From contig DATKTO010000041.1 of assembly GCA_035531075.1 (NCBI GenBank), forward strand, positions 1 to 64,000: a DNA stretch of 64,000 bases, read 5' to 3'. Position numbers and translations under genes: made by a program. The notes beneath the pieces are model-generated. The model made no database searches. It was not told where the DNA came from and saw nothing but the letters and a program-made list of their open reading frames with translations. This document shows positions 1-8,583 of this stretch, piece by piece. The stretch's first letter is position 1; each line of letters opens with the position of its first letter. Origin of the DNA: 39-52-133 sp035531075. Lineage in GTDB: Bacteria; Pseudomonadota; Gammaproteobacteria; Burkholderiales; Gallionellaceae.

Positions 1-140
1 TGCCATACAAAACATCAGTAAAAAATGGACGATGCCGATAAGGGACTGGAAAGCGGCACTGAATCGTTTTACTATCCAGTTCGAGGAACGGATGCCGCAG
101 CATTAATGAATTCCGTTTACACAAAATTCAGGACACCCCC
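1..140 (+). mobile_element. Right end of an IS256-family insertion sequence
   Basis: The window opens inside an insertion sequence. The last codons of an IS256-type transposase stop at 106. They are followed by about 34 bases ending in the run ACACAAAATTCAGGACACCC near 140, which resembles the terminal repeats of IS256-group elements (that terminal sequence is from family knowledge; the other end is outside the window). The exact boundary and target duplication cannot be fixed because the left end is not visible. Confidence 0.75.
2..106 (+). CDS. IS256-family transposase, C-terminal end (cut by window edge)
   Basis: An open frame runs from the first base to TAA at 104-106 and encodes the last 34 residues. 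They include the pattern NISKKW..PI.DWKAALN.F, the usual extreme C-terminus of IS256/MULE-type DDE transposases (a remark from family knowledge). The catalytic DDE residues lie upstream of the window, so whether the element is active cannot be judged. The next gene (205-1746) is on the opposite strand, so the IS inserted downstream of it. Confidence 0.75.
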   Translation, partial: AIQNISKKWTMPIRDWKAALNRFTIQFEERMPQH

Positions 141-204
141 TTGACGCTGCCCTAGCTGTCCCTCCCCACGCGCGCTCGTTCCCGGCTATGGGGGCATAAT
201 CAAA

Positions 205-1746
205 TCAATGCCGGGCCAGCAGTAAGTATGCTCCCACCCCAATTATGACAAAGCCGCTCACGAGCTTAAGCATGGGGCCTTCATGATCTTGCGAGCGACC
301 CTTGCCGAGGGTCACAACGCCAATCATCAGTACGATGATGTCATCCAGCATGTAAGCAAAGTCGTACAGCAACAGGTATCCATAGTTGCTCAGGCTATCC
401 AGATTCTGGAGGGTCAGTATCCGTGTATACAGCGCCGGAAATACCGATGTATAGCTGAATTCTCCAATTTGCACCAGAATGGCAAGTACTGTTGTGCCCA
501 GCAGTGCAACGGTAAGGTTTTCTGCTTCCACGATTTTACGTATGCGGGTGTATATGCCGGGTTTGGCAATTTCGTGGGACGAGATCGAAAGGTTCTGGCC
601 GAAATACATATATTTCTTAAAGTAGATTGCTCCAGCAAGCAGCGCAATCGACGCGATGACTATTTCTGAAATTTGCGAGGTACCGGCCATCACGAAAAGA
701 TTGAGCCAGGCTGTCATCAGCATGAAGTAAATGATGCCTTGCACGGCGATAAAAGTGCCGGCGATGGTGAACAAAAGTGACCGGTTTTTCATCGGGGCCA
801 AGAGTGACATCATCAGGACTAATACCCATGTGGAGCCATGGTTCAAGCCATCAAGCATTCCCATTGCCAGCGTGAGCAGGGGCAAGCCTACCTGTACCAG
901 CGGCACGCTGTAACCTAAAAAGTTGATGGTGGCGATTTCTTGCTTGGCAGCAGGCGCAGGCGGAATCAGGCCGCAGCTCAACTCCTTGCCTGTCTCGCAA
1001 TCATTTGAGTCATTATCCGATCCCAGGCTTGTTGGATGGGTAGTGGCCAGGGTATCCAGTATGAGCTGGGCGGTGCTTGCTTCTTCCGAGAAACCGATGA
1101 TAAGTTGTCCGCCCACTACAAATGCAGGATAGTCCAACGCAGACTCCCCCTGATTCTGTGCCATGCGCTTTAACAGCTCCAACGCTGCGGGCTCTTTGCG
1201 CACATCTCTAATTGCTATCTGCAACTGAGGTTTTAGGCTTTTCAGCTTTGCCAAAAATTCCCCGGCTTTGACACAATTGGGACAGTCCTCGCGGACAAAG
1301 AGGTCGATATCGCTTGTTTTGGCGCCTGCATTAGCAAAGGATTCGTACGATGTTGCGGCCGGTGCCGATTGGATGGTTGCCGGTTCGGCAGGCGCGGCTG
1401 ATACAGGAACAGGTTCAACCGAAACAGGCTTGGGAGGGACAGGTTCAACCGAAACAGGCTTGGGAGGGACAGGTTTAACCGGAACAGGCTTGGCAGGGAC
1501 AGGTTTAACCGGAGCAGGCTTGACAGGCGCAACGTGCCCAGGGGCGGGTTTAGCAGGAGCCGGTTTGGCCGGAGCCGCTGCCGGTTTTGCAGGTACAGCT
1601 TGTGCTGGTACAGGGCGGACAGGCGCAGTTATTGCAGGTGAAGATTGCGCGGCAGGGGAGGTTCCAGATTCATTCAGGGCCCAACCCAAATTGGGCAACA
1701 ACAATAAAATAAAGCAATAGTTAGAGAGCAGCCTTCTTGATATCAT
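205..1746 (-). CDS. Exported glutaredoxin-like/membrane fusion protein with Pro-Ala-Lys-rich linker
   Basis: A 513-residue protein. Residues 1-23 form a signal peptide or anchor. About 24-135 is a low-complexity Pro/Ala/Val/Lys linker built on PVKPVPAKP-type repeats. About 145-235 is a thioredoxin/glutaredoxin fold with the redox motif CPNC at 155-158 (sequence VREDCPNCVK). From about 270 to the end there are six or so hydrophobic segments, in the manner of DsbD-like or cytochrome-biogenesis membrane domains. The periplasmic redox domain would sit on a long stiff arm, with electrons perhaps supplied through the membrane part, although no conserved membrane cysteine pair is obvious. The exact substrate is unknown. 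It appears to be monocistronic. The domain order is seen directly; the function is inferred. Confidence 0.75.
   Translation of the reverse strand: MISRRLLSNYCFILLLLPNLGWALNESGTSPAAQSSPAITAPVRPVPAQAVPAKPAAAPAKPAPAKPAPGHVAPVKPAPVKPVPAKPVPVKPVPPKPVSVEPVPPKPVSVEPVPVSAAPAEPATIQSAPAATSYESFANAGAKTSDIDLFVREDCPNCVKAGEFLAKLKSLKPQLQIAIRDVRKEPAALELLKRMAQNQGESALDYPAFVVGGQLIIGFSEEASTAQLILDTLATTHPTSLGSDNDSNDCETGKELSCGLIPPAPAAKQEIATINFLGYSVPLVQVGLPLLTLAMGMLDGLNHGSTWVLVLMMSLLAPMKNRSLLFTIAGTFIAVQGIIYFMLMTAWLNLFVMAGTSQISEIVIASIALLAGAIYFKKYMYFGQNLSISSHEIAKPGIYTRIRKIVEAENLTVALLGTTVLAILVQIGEFSYTSVFPALYTRILTLQNLDSLSNYGYLLLYDFAYMLDDIIVLMIGVVTLGKGRSQDHEGPMLKLVSGFVIIGVGAYLLLARH
1411..1530 (-). repeat. Four tandem copies of a 30-bp coding repeat
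   Basis: Bases 1411-1440 and 1441-1470 are identical. Copies 1471-1500 and 1501-1530 differ at a few positions. The unit is exactly ten codons and lies in the Pro-rich linker of the glutaredoxin fusion, encoding KPV..EPVPP-type decapeptides. Because the period is a multiple of three, copy-number change would lengthen or shorten the linker without a frameshift. Confidence 0.9.
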
Positions 1747-2092
1747 CTTTTGATAATCTCCGTACGTACAGCTATTAGCATAATCGATTTCGCTTCATTA
1801 GCGCGAAAGCGCACTGTGTTAAAAGTGTTGAGCATACCTTAAAACCTGCCGGAATATTCTATCGATTATAATTTTTATGCCTATGTCTGGCACTTATAAC
1901 GCTGCAAGCTTTGCATGAAATGAATCTGGTTCGTAGAAGTTTCTGTGCCACTTGGGTGTATGATCCATCCATAATAATAAATAGTTGCAGTGAAAATATT
2001 GAAGGAGGTTTGGCGTCGCTGCAATGTTGATGTATGCAGCTTTGAAAGATATTTGTCGTTGTATTTGTTTGATATTTTTTATGGGGTGGAAT
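1747..2092. other. Divergent intergenic region
   Basis: This separates two divergently transcribed exported-protein genes and should hold both promoters. It is AT-rich. A strong Shine-Dalgarno-like GGAGG lies near 2004-2008, followed by ATG at 2024 about 15 bases on, in frame with the hydrolase. No repeat, terminator or convincing -35/-10 pair was recognised. Confidence 0.5.
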
Positions 2093-2836
2093 ATGCGTAA
2101 GTCTGCGGCAATTATATTATTATTGGCATCTCAGCTGGCTTTTGCCGGTGCAGATTATGCGCGTGAAAGAAAATGGGCGGATGAAATTATCCCCGGCATT
2201 GTGGTGGGGGATCCCGTTTTTCTCGAGCTCAAGCAAGGCCGCAAATTTCTGACCATTTTTACCGAGGCCAAGGATGCAAAGACCGGCGATGGAAAGTTGG
2301 GATTGGTCGTCATTCATGGCTTAGGCATACATCCGGACTGGAATATGGTTGGTACGTTGCGCACTCAGCTTGCCGAGCAGGGCTATACTACGCTGTCGAT
2401 TCAAATGCCCGTGCTCGCCAACGATGCCGAAGGGGAAGCATACCTCCCCCTGTTCCCCGAGGCGGAAGAGCGCATTGCTGTCGCGGTGGATTTTTTGCAG
2501 GCCAAGGGATATAAAAAAATCGCGATTGTGTCGCACAGCATGGGTTCGGCAATGAGCCGCATGTTTGTGGAGAATAATCAGCACAGGCTGGCCGCATGGG
2601 CTTCTCTTGGCATTGGACGTGGCTACACTTATTCAGGTATAAGCATCCCCGTGCTCGATCTGTACGGGGAACATGATTTGCCGCCAGTGCTGCAGACGGC
2701 CAAAAAGCGCGCAGCGTCGCTCAATGAAAACCTCAACTCCAGGCAGGTGATGGTGGCGAAGAGCGACCACTTCTATAACGATCACGAGGCCGAGATGGTA
2801 AAGGCAGTGAATAATTTTCTCGGTTCTATAAAGTGA
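2093..2836 (+). CDS. Exported alpha/beta-hydrolase (DUF3530-like)
   Basis: From ATG 2093 the product is 247 residues. It starts with a clean signal peptide (MRKSAAIILLLASQLAFA, cut before GADY), so it is periplasmic. An alpha/beta-hydrolase fold follows: VVIHGLG strand-loop, nucleophile elbow SHSMGS, acid in LYGEHDLP and a C-terminal His in KSDHFYND. The reading frame is open further up to ATG 2024, where a GGAGG lies upstream. The start at 2093 is preferred because it places the signal peptide at the N-terminus; 2081 is also possible. The substrate is unknown. DUF3530-type proteins are the closest family recalled, not tested. Confidence 0.75.
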   Translation: MRKSAAIILLLASQLAFAGADYARERKWADEIIPGIVVGDPVFLELKQGRKFLTIFTEAKDAKTGDGKLGLVVIHGLGIHPDWNMVGTLRTQLAEQGYTTLSIQMPVLANDAEGEAYLPLFPEAEERIAVAVDFLQAKGYKKIAIVSHSMGSAMSRMFVENNQHRLAAWASLGIGRGYTYSGISIPVLDLYGEHDLPPVLQTAKKRAASLNENLNSRQVMVAKSDHFYNDHEAEMVKAVNNFLGSIK

Positions 2837-2948
2837 GCATCGCACAAGTTCAATCCAGGAATGTTCACCGGTGAAATCACGCAATCTCCGCCGCTGCACG
2901 GATAAACTCCAGTGTGCGACGCCGGGGTAAGCGACACGGGGGCTTTGT

Positions 2949-3338
2949 TTGTATCAATTACTCGCTGACATCGTGCTGGTCGTGCACTTTGCTTTTATCG
3001 TCTTTGTGCTCGCTGGAGGCTTGCTCTTGCTGCGCCGGCCGCGTCTGGTCTGGCTGCATTTTCCGGCGGTGCTTTGGGTGGTGCTTGCCGAGATATCGGG
3101 CTGGGTGTGCCCGCTTACGCCGCTGGAGAATTATTTTCGGGCGTTAGGTGGCGGCTATGTTTATCAGGGTGATTTTATCGGGCGCTATTTGCTGCCTCTT
3201 ATCTATCCTGCCGGACTGACGCCAACTGTGCAGCTGTTGCTTGCGGGCGTGGTGCTTGCGTTTAATCTGATTATCTATGCCGTGATCATCCGGGTGCGCC
3301 TAAGAACGCGTCGCGTCAGCCAGCATACGGTGCGGTGA
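2949..3338 (+). CDS. DUF2784 family inner-membrane protein
   Basis: A 129-residue membrane protein with four hydrophobic helices. It has the family hallmarks VVHFAFIVFVLAGG, WLHFPAVLWV, and E.SGW.CPLTPLEN. The start codon is TTG at 2949, supported by a GGGGG stretch a few bases upstream; no ATG in frame gives the full conserved N-terminus. Function is unknown for the whole family. It lies 112 bp after the hydrolase and 43 bp before murJ on the same strand, so it may be co-transcribed. Confidence 0.8.
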   Translation: MYQLLADIVLVVHFAFIVFVLAGGLLLLRRPRLVWLHFPAVLWVVLAEISGWVCPLTPLENYFRALGGGYVYQGDFIGRYLLPLIYPAGLTPTVQLLLAGVVLAFNLIIYAVIIRVRLRTRRVSQHTVR

Positions 3339-3381
3339 TGCTATGATTCTGCTGTTGCCTATTATTTTGTAAATGTAGTCT

Positions 3382-4938
3382 ATGAATCTTCTTAAAACAC
3401 TGGCCAGCATCAGCAGCATGACCTTACTTTCGCGCATACTCGGCTTTGTGCGCGATATGTTGATGGCGCGTATTTTCGGCGCGGGCATGGCTAATGAGGC
3501 ATTTGTAATTGCCTACAGGCTGCCCAATCTGCTGCGCCGCATGTTTGCCGAGGGCGCCTTTTCGCAGGCTTTTGTGCCTATTTTCAGCGAATATAAGAGT
3601 CGTCGCGGACATGATGAAACCAAGTTGCTGGTGGACCATGTCACTACCTTGCTGGCGATTATTCTGTTTGTGATCACGCTGATCGGCATTATCGCAGCGC
3701 CTGTTCTGGTATATATCACCGCCCCTGGTTTCGCGGCCAATTCGCAGAAATTCTCTCTCACCGTTGAACTGCTCCGCATCACGTCGCCCTATATTTTCTT
3801 TATCTCGCTGGTTGCCGTATCGGCAGGCATCCTCAATACCTATAACAAATACTGGGTGTCGGCTTTTGCACCGGTTTTGCTTAACCTGTGTTTTATTGCT
3901 GCGATGTTGTGGCTGGTACCCTATTTCGAGCGGCCTATCATGGCATTGGCCTGGGCAACATTCCTGGGAGGGGGGATACAGCTGGCTTTTCAGATCCCGT
4001 TTCTGAAAAAAATCGGCATGTTGCCGCGCTGGCGCTTCAGTCTTAAGGATGAAGGCGTATGGCGCGTGCTGAAACAGATGGGGCCGGCGATTTTTGGCGT
4101 GTCGATCAGCCAGATCAGCCTGATTATCAATACCATCTTCGCATCGTTCATGATTACGGGCAGCGTGTCCTGGCTGTTTTATGCAGACCGCCTGATGGAG
4201 ATACCCGCAGGCTTGCTGGGGGTAGCAATCAGCACCATTTTGCTCACCTCTCTGTCAAAGTACCATGCCGACCGCAATACGGAGGAATATTCCAAAATGC
4301 TGGATTGGGGACTGCGCCTTACCATGATGCTGACCTTGCCCGCAGCACTCAGCCTCGGCCTGATTGCAGTGCCGCTGTTGGCCACCTTTTTTCAGGGGGG
4401 CGCGTTTGTGGCGCATGATGTGCTGATGACGCGCAATGCGCTGGTGGGTTATAGCGTAGGACTAATCGGCATGCTGCTGGTTAAGGTGCTGGCGCCGGCC
4501 TTCTATGCGCGTCAGGATATTCGGACTCCGGTGAAAATAGGCATCATCACGCTCATCGCCACCCAGATCATGAACCTGATATTTATTTTTAGCCTGAAAT
4601 ACTTTGGCATGGCGCAACATGCGGGGCTGGCGCTGGCGATTGGCCTTGGTGCCTGCATCAATTCCGCGACACTGTTTTACCTGTTGCGCAAGCGCGGCAT
4701 ATTTCAGCCTGAACCGGGCTGGCTGAAATTTATGCTCAAGATTGCAGTTGCGCTGCTGGCATTGGGGCTGGTGTTGTGGTTTGGCATGGGCACCGAGCAA
4801 CACTGGCTGAGCACGCATGGCTGGGCGCGAATTGTGCATCTGGGTTGGCTGGTTGCGCTGGGGGTGGCGGTTTATTTTGCGGTGCTGGGCTTGCTCGGCT
4901 TTCGCCCCAAGGATTTCTCAAAGCGCGGCGCGAGCTAA
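3382..4938 (+). CDS. murJ: Lipid II flippase MurJ (MviN)
   Basis: A 518-residue polytopic protein with about 14 hydrophobic segments, the normal length for MurJ. The N-terminus (MNLLKTLASISSMTLLSRILG followed by GFVRDMLMARIFGAG) is the MurJ/MviN signature. GMANEAFVIAYRLPNLLRR and the charged FAEGAFSQAFVP loop fit the lipid II-binding cavity. It moves undecaprenyl-PP-MurNAc-GlcNAc-pentapeptide across the inner membrane for peptidoglycan synthesis. Assignment is certain at family level. It is followed by a gap of 127 bp before the thioredoxin gene. Confidence 0.96.
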   Translation: MNLLKTLASISSMTLLSRILGFVRDMLMARIFGAGMANEAFVIAYRLPNLLRRMFAEGAFSQAFVPIFSEYKSRRGHDETKLLVDHVTTLLAIILFVITLIGIIAAPVLVYITAPGFAANSQKFSLTVELLRITSPYIFFISLVAVSAGILNTYNKYWVSAFAPVLLNLCFIAAMLWLVPYFERPIMALAWATFLGGGIQLAFQIPFLKKIGMLPRWRFSLKDEGVWRVLKQMGPAIFGVSISQISLIINTIFASFMITGSVSWLFYADRLMEIPAGLLGVAISTILLTSLSKYHADRNTEEYSKMLDWGLRLTMMLTLPAALSLGLIAVPLLATFFQGGAFVAHDVLMTRNALVGYSVGLIGMLLVKVLAPAFYARQDIRTPVKIGIITLIATQIMNLIFIFSLKYFGMAQHAGLALAIGLGACINSATLFYLLRKRGIFQPEPGWLKFMLKIAVALLALGLVLWFGMGTEQHWLSTHGWARIVHLGWLVALGVAVYFAVLGLLGFRPKDFSKRGAS

Positions 4939-5065
4939 CTGCAACATCCATCACCCGGGGTGAATTTGCCAACTAAAACAGCAGTGGCAGGAAATTCCGG
5001 CTCCGATTACACTGGCGTACCCATACTTGAATCCAGGCATAATTTTTTGATTTCCTGTAAAAAAA

Positions 5066-5431
5066 ATGAAAACTGAACATAAGCATATTTACAACGTTGA
5101 AGAAGCTGATTTTGATGAATTGGTGATTGCTAAATCACATGAGACTCCAATATTGCTCGATATTAGTGCCGAATGGTGCGCGCCGTGCCGGGTGCTGGGC
5201 CCCTTGCTGCACAAGCTGGCTGACGCATACGATGGCGCCTTCCTGCTGGCCCTGGTCGATGCGGATGAAAATATGCGGATCGCCGGTCGTCACAAGGTTC
5301 GTGGCTTTCCTACAGTGATCGCCTACAGCCACGGGGTGGAAATTGACCGTTTTCACAGCTCGCAAACTGAAGGTTATTTGCGCAATTTCATCGATAGCGT
5401 GGTCAAACGTCATGCTGGGGCAATGCAATAG
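5066..5431 (+). CDS. Thioredoxin-family protein
   Basis: A 121-residue cytoplasmic protein with one thioredoxin domain. The redox motif WCAPC is at residues 37-41 and the cis-proline loop is VRGFPTV. There is no signal peptide. It carries a short N-terminal extension (MKTEHKHIYNVEEADFDELV) resembling the N-terminus of CnoX/YbbN proteins, but not the long TPR C-terminus of those chaperedoxins. It may act as a general disulfide reductase or a client-specific one. A poor Shine-Dalgarno (GTAAAAAA) precedes ATG 5066. Confidence 0.85.
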   Translation: MKTEHKHIYNVEEADFDELVIAKSHETPILLDISAEWCAPCRVLGPLLHKLADAYDGAFLLALVDADENMRIAGRHKVRGFPTVIAYSHGVEIDRFHSSQTEGYLRNFIDSVVKRHAGAMQ

Positions 5432-5497
5432 CGTGTTTAAATAGATCGCCCGGAATTTTATTAATCCTGCAATTGTTGTGTGATTTTATGTGATGCC

Positions 5498-6445
5498 ATG
5501 AGCCTACTTTCTCTTATCTTTGCGCTGTTGCTTGAACAGCTTCACCCCCTGTCCTCGCGTAAATACCTGAACACATGGTTAGGCAGCTATGTCGATTTTT
5601 TTCAGCGCAATTTCAATGCGGGTGAGAGCAAGCAGGGACAGATCGCATGGATACTGGCCATCGCCGTGCCCTTGATTGCGTCGCTGTCCCTGTATTGGCT
5701 GTTGGCTGTGCAGCACCCCATTTTTGCCTGGGCGTTTTGTGTGCTGGTGCTGTATCTGACGATGGGTTTTCGCCAGTTCAGCCATTATTTCACCGATATT
5801 CACAAGGCTTTGCGCAATGGCGATCTTAAGCTGGCGCGCGGTTTGCTCTCCACTTGGCGCGGCCATCCCTGCGATGACTTGAGTTCTGAGGAGGTGATAC
5901 GCCTGACCATGGAAGAGGCGCTGCTGGCAACGCACCGAAATGTGTTTGCGGTGGTGTTCTGGTTTGTGATTTTCATGTCGCTGGGCCTTGGGCCAGGCGG
6001 TGCCATTCTTTACCGCCTGGCGCGCTTTCTGAATACGCGTTGGGGGAACAGGGACAATGTGGAACTGGGTAGCTTCGGCAATTTCGCCGCACAGCTTTAT
6101 CATTGGATAGAGTGGCTGCCGATGCGCCTGACGGCAGCTACATTCGCGATCGTAGGTAACTTCGAAGATGCTATCTATTGCTGGCGAACTCAGGCAGCGG
6201 GCTGGCCTGACCCAGAGTGCGGCATCATACTGGCAAGCGGTGCAGGCGCATTGGGCGTGCGGCTTGGCATGCCTGTCGGGCAGTTTGATGTCTCGGTCGA
6301 CCGGCCAGAATTAGGTATTGGCGATATGGCGGATGTTGACTTTATGCAGAGTGCCGTAGGTTTGGTCTGGCGCGCGCTGGTGTTCTGGTTGATCATGCTA
6401 CTGTTGCTGAGTCTGGCCAGCATGGCCAGTTGGGTTGGTGTATAG
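5498..6445 (+). CDS. CobD/CbiB-AmpE-like inner-membrane protein
   Basis: A 315-residue membrane protein with hydrophobic segments around residues 1-12, 45-100, 150-175 and 290-310. It resembles the CobD/CbiB and AmpE group that many betaproteobacteria carry without cobalamin genes. No cobalamin-synthesis gene lies nearby, so a role in B12 synthesis is doubtful; a signalling or envelope role like AmpE is an alternative. The ATG at 5498 is chosen over the in-frame GTG at 5480 because MSLLSLIFALLLEQL matches the family N-terminus. Confidence 0.7.
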   Translation: MSLLSLIFALLLEQLHPLSSRKYLNTWLGSYVDFFQRNFNAGESKQGQIAWILAIAVPLIASLSLYWLLAVQHPIFAWAFCVLVLYLTMGFRQFSHYFTDIHKALRNGDLKLARGLLSTWRGHPCDDLSSEEVIRLTMEEALLATHRNVFAVVFWFVIFMSLGLGPGGAILYRLARFLNTRWGNRDNVELGSFGNFAAQLYHWIEWLPMRLTAATFAIVGNFEDAIYCWRTQAAGWPDPECGIILASGAGALGVRLGMPVGQFDVSVDRPELGIGDMADVDFMQSAVGLVWRALVFWLIMLLLLSLASMASWVGV

Positions 6446-6472
6446 CAGGGGCGACATACAGGAGATCTGGCA

Positions 6473-7084
6473 ATGTCCGACAAGAAACATTGGGATGCTA
6501 TTTATAAAGCCAGGCAACCCGGGCAGGTAAGCTGGTTTCAGGCGCATGCTGTCCTGTCGCTGCAATTTATTCGAGACTCCGCCGTGGCAATGGATGCGAA
6601 TATCCTTGATGTCGGCGCGGGTGCGTCGGTTCTTGTCGATGATTTACTTAACGCGGGTTATCGCAAGCTGAGCGTACTGGATATTTCCGCTGTTGCATTG
6701 CACGCAGCGCAGCAACGTCTCGGCCCGGAAGCATCCCGGGTGAAGTGGATAGAGGCGGACGTTACTCAGCTGGAGCTCCCTGAAGCCAGCGTTGATGTGT
6801 GGCATGATCGGGCTGTATTTCATTTTCTCACCGATCCGCTGGATCGCCAGCGTTATGTGCAAGCCGTGCTGCGCACGGTTAAACCGGGCGGGCATGTGAT
6901 TATTGCCACCTTTGCAGAGGATGGGCCTTTAAAGTGTAGCGGGCTGGATATCGTACGCTATCGCCCGGATACATTGCATCAGGAATTTGGCAATGCTTTT
7001 GAATTTGTAAAGAGTGCGAAAGAATTGCATTGCACGCCATCTGGAGCAGACCAGAGTTTTGTTTATTGTTATTTCCGCCGTTAG
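6473..7084 (+). CDS. Class I SAM-dependent methyltransferase
   Basis: A 203-residue soluble protein. The SAM-binding motif I is ILDVGAGASVLVDDLL (about residues 43-58), followed by the acidic end of strand 2 (LSVLDIS), EADVTQLELP and a motif IV/post-IV region VWHDRAVFHFLTDP. The N-terminus (HWDAIYKARQPGQVSWFQ) is typical of small methyltransferases related to thiopurine or tellurite-resistance types, but the substrate cannot be read from sequence. A Shine-Dalgarno AGGAG precedes the ATG by about seven bases. It lies 27 bp behind the CobD-like gene and may share its transcript. Confidence 0.85.
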   Translation: MSDKKHWDAIYKARQPGQVSWFQAHAVLSLQFIRDSAVAMDANILDVGAGASVLVDDLLNAGYRKLSVLDISAVALHAAQQRLGPEASRVKWIEADVTQLELPEASVDVWHDRAVFHFLTDPLDRQRYVQAVLRTVKPGGHVIIATFAEDGPLKCSGLDIVRYRPDTLHQEFGNAFEFVKSAKELHCTPSGADQSFVYCYFRR

Positions 7085-7386
7085 CTCTTCCTCATTCAAT
7101 CAGTGCATAAGCAGCATTGTGCTGACATTGCATTTTCGACAATACCCTTCTGCAGAATAAGTGTTTATACGATAAAGCCTGGTATCGGCTCTGCGCATTT
7201 TTACCGAAAATATTATGCGATTTGCGTGTGTATAAATACCCTCTAATATTCGTGGTTTCTTATCTATATAAATTTTGTAAAAATATATATTTGATGGGTC
7301 ATAAATGGCGCATTTTTTTTAAAAATAGAATATGATTGCAAAGATTTTGTCTAACAAAAAATCTTAAAATTAATAGGGGAAGGTTT
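7085..7386. other. AT-rich promoter region of the cytochrome module
   Basis: About 300 bases, clearly more AT-rich than the surrounding genes, with long A/T runs at 7256-7345. It must contain the promoter of the hexaheme cytochrome operon, but no single -35/-10 pair or FNR-like palindrome stands out. A strong ribosome-binding site GGGGAAGG lies at about 7375-7383, just before ATG 7387. Confidence 0.5.
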
Positions 7387-8559
7387 ATGCCTAAGCATAT
7401 AGTACGGTTGTTGTCGGTCATTGCCGTGTTGGCGATAATCGCTTTATCGGCAAGATGGTATTTCAAGGATAGTTCGTTTTATCAATATGGCCATTACCGC
7501 GGTAATGCGCCAGCCGAGATCGCTTCCAAATTGCCTAAGCATCAGGGATCGGCATCCTGCCAATCCTGCCATAAGGCGGTTTATGCCGAATGGTCTGCCG
7601 GTATACACCGCAAAGCAACCAAGGATAATGCAGTTCCGGGGATAGTCGTAAAATCGGGTCCCAATTGCGAAGTTTGCCATACAGCTGCAGGCAATCATCC
7701 ATCCAAAGAACCCATGCCGCTTTCGGTTGAAGATCGCATGACAACCATTACGCATTCCCATGATCATGTGCATGCATCCAACGTGCCGGGCAGAAAGCTG
7801 TTGCTGACACCGGATGAAATGCGCGGAATGTGCATGGCCTGCCATGAAAAAATGCAGGGTCGCCCGTCGACTCAGCCCCAGGTCGTAATCGATGCGCATG
7901 CCGGAGAAGAGTTGTGTGTTACCTGCCATAACCCGCATTCACCCAAGATCAATTTTGATAAAGTGCCGCGTATGGTGGCGATGAAAAAGGCTGAAGTAGG
8001 GAATGCTGCCACAGGCAAGACAGTCTCTGCCAATTGCGCCACGTGCCACGGAACTACAGGGGTGAGTGCAAGCGGAGCGATACCCAACCTTGCCGGGCAA
8101 AAGCAGGTATACCTGTCAAATGCATTGCGAGCATACAAATCCAATGCTCGCTCCAACGGCATCATGAGTGCGATGGCTTCGGCATTGAGCGATTCGGATA
8201 TTGAAAATGTATCTGCTTACTATGCGAAGAATAGTTGCAAGGCTCCGAGTGCAGACAAGGGCAAAGCGGCTGCGGGCAAGGCCAAATATGCCGCATCCGG
8301 TTGTGCATCGTGTCATAGCTCGGGCGGATTGCGTAATCCGGGTCTGGCCGGTGTAAGTGCAAGTCAGGCGTGGCCTAATCTGGCTGGTCAGAATGCAGAA
8401 TATTTGGTTAGCGCATTGAAAGCCTTCCAGGAAGGCAATGTGAAAGCTAATCAGGATGGCGCGCGTTACCATGCAATCATGACCAACGTAGCCAAAACAT
8501 TGAGTGCATCCGATATTGAGAATCTTGCGGCTTATCTGGCCAGCTCGAATTGCAGATAA
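7387..8559 (+). CDS. Membrane-anchored hexaheme cytochrome c (tetraheme plus diheme c4-like fusion)
   Basis: A 390-residue protein with six CxxCH haem motifs beginning at residues 58, 94, 149, 177, 217 and 306. Residues 5-25 are an uncleaved-looking hydrophobic anchor. About 50-190 holds four haems in a NapC/DmsE/c554-like layout with extra His residues (HSHDHVH) that could be axial ligands. About 205-390 is two repeats of a cytochrome c4/c553-like domain, each with one haem and the pattern NLAGQ..YL..AL.A then SD(I)EN..AY. The ATG at 7387 is chosen for its strong RBS (GGGGAAGG). It is first of three co-directional genes with an FeS protein and an NrfD protein, so it probably carries electrons between the quinone-reactive membrane subunit and periplasmic partners. 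Confidence 0.88.
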   Translation: MPKHIVRLLSVIAVLAIIALSARWYFKDSSFYQYGHYRGNAPAEIASKLPKHQGSASCQSCHKAVYAEWSAGIHRKATKDNAVPGIVVKSGPNCEVCHTAAGNHPSKEPMPLSVEDRMTTITHSHDHVHASNVPGRKLLLTPDEMRGMCMACHEKMQGRPSTQPQVVIDAHAGEELCVTCHNPHSPKINFDKVPRMVAMKKAEVGNAATGKTVSANCATCHGTTGVSASGAIPNLAGQKQVYLSNALRAYKSNARSNGIMSAMASALSDSDIENVSAYYAKNSCKAPSADKGKAAAGKAKYAASGCASCHSSGGLRNPGLAGVSASQAWPNLAGQNAEYLVSALKAFQEGNVKANQDGARYHAIMTNVAKTLSASDIENLAAYLASSNCR

Positions 8560-8583
8560 TCAGAATTATTTAGCGAGGAAAAT

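Noticed and set aside
1411..1530. Tandem 30-bp units as a CRISPR array
   Set aside because: No spacers; the units are contiguous and in frame within a coding region.
7280..7386. An FNR or similar palindromic site before the cytochrome module
   Set aside because: TTGAT at 7291 has no matching half-site at the right spacing.
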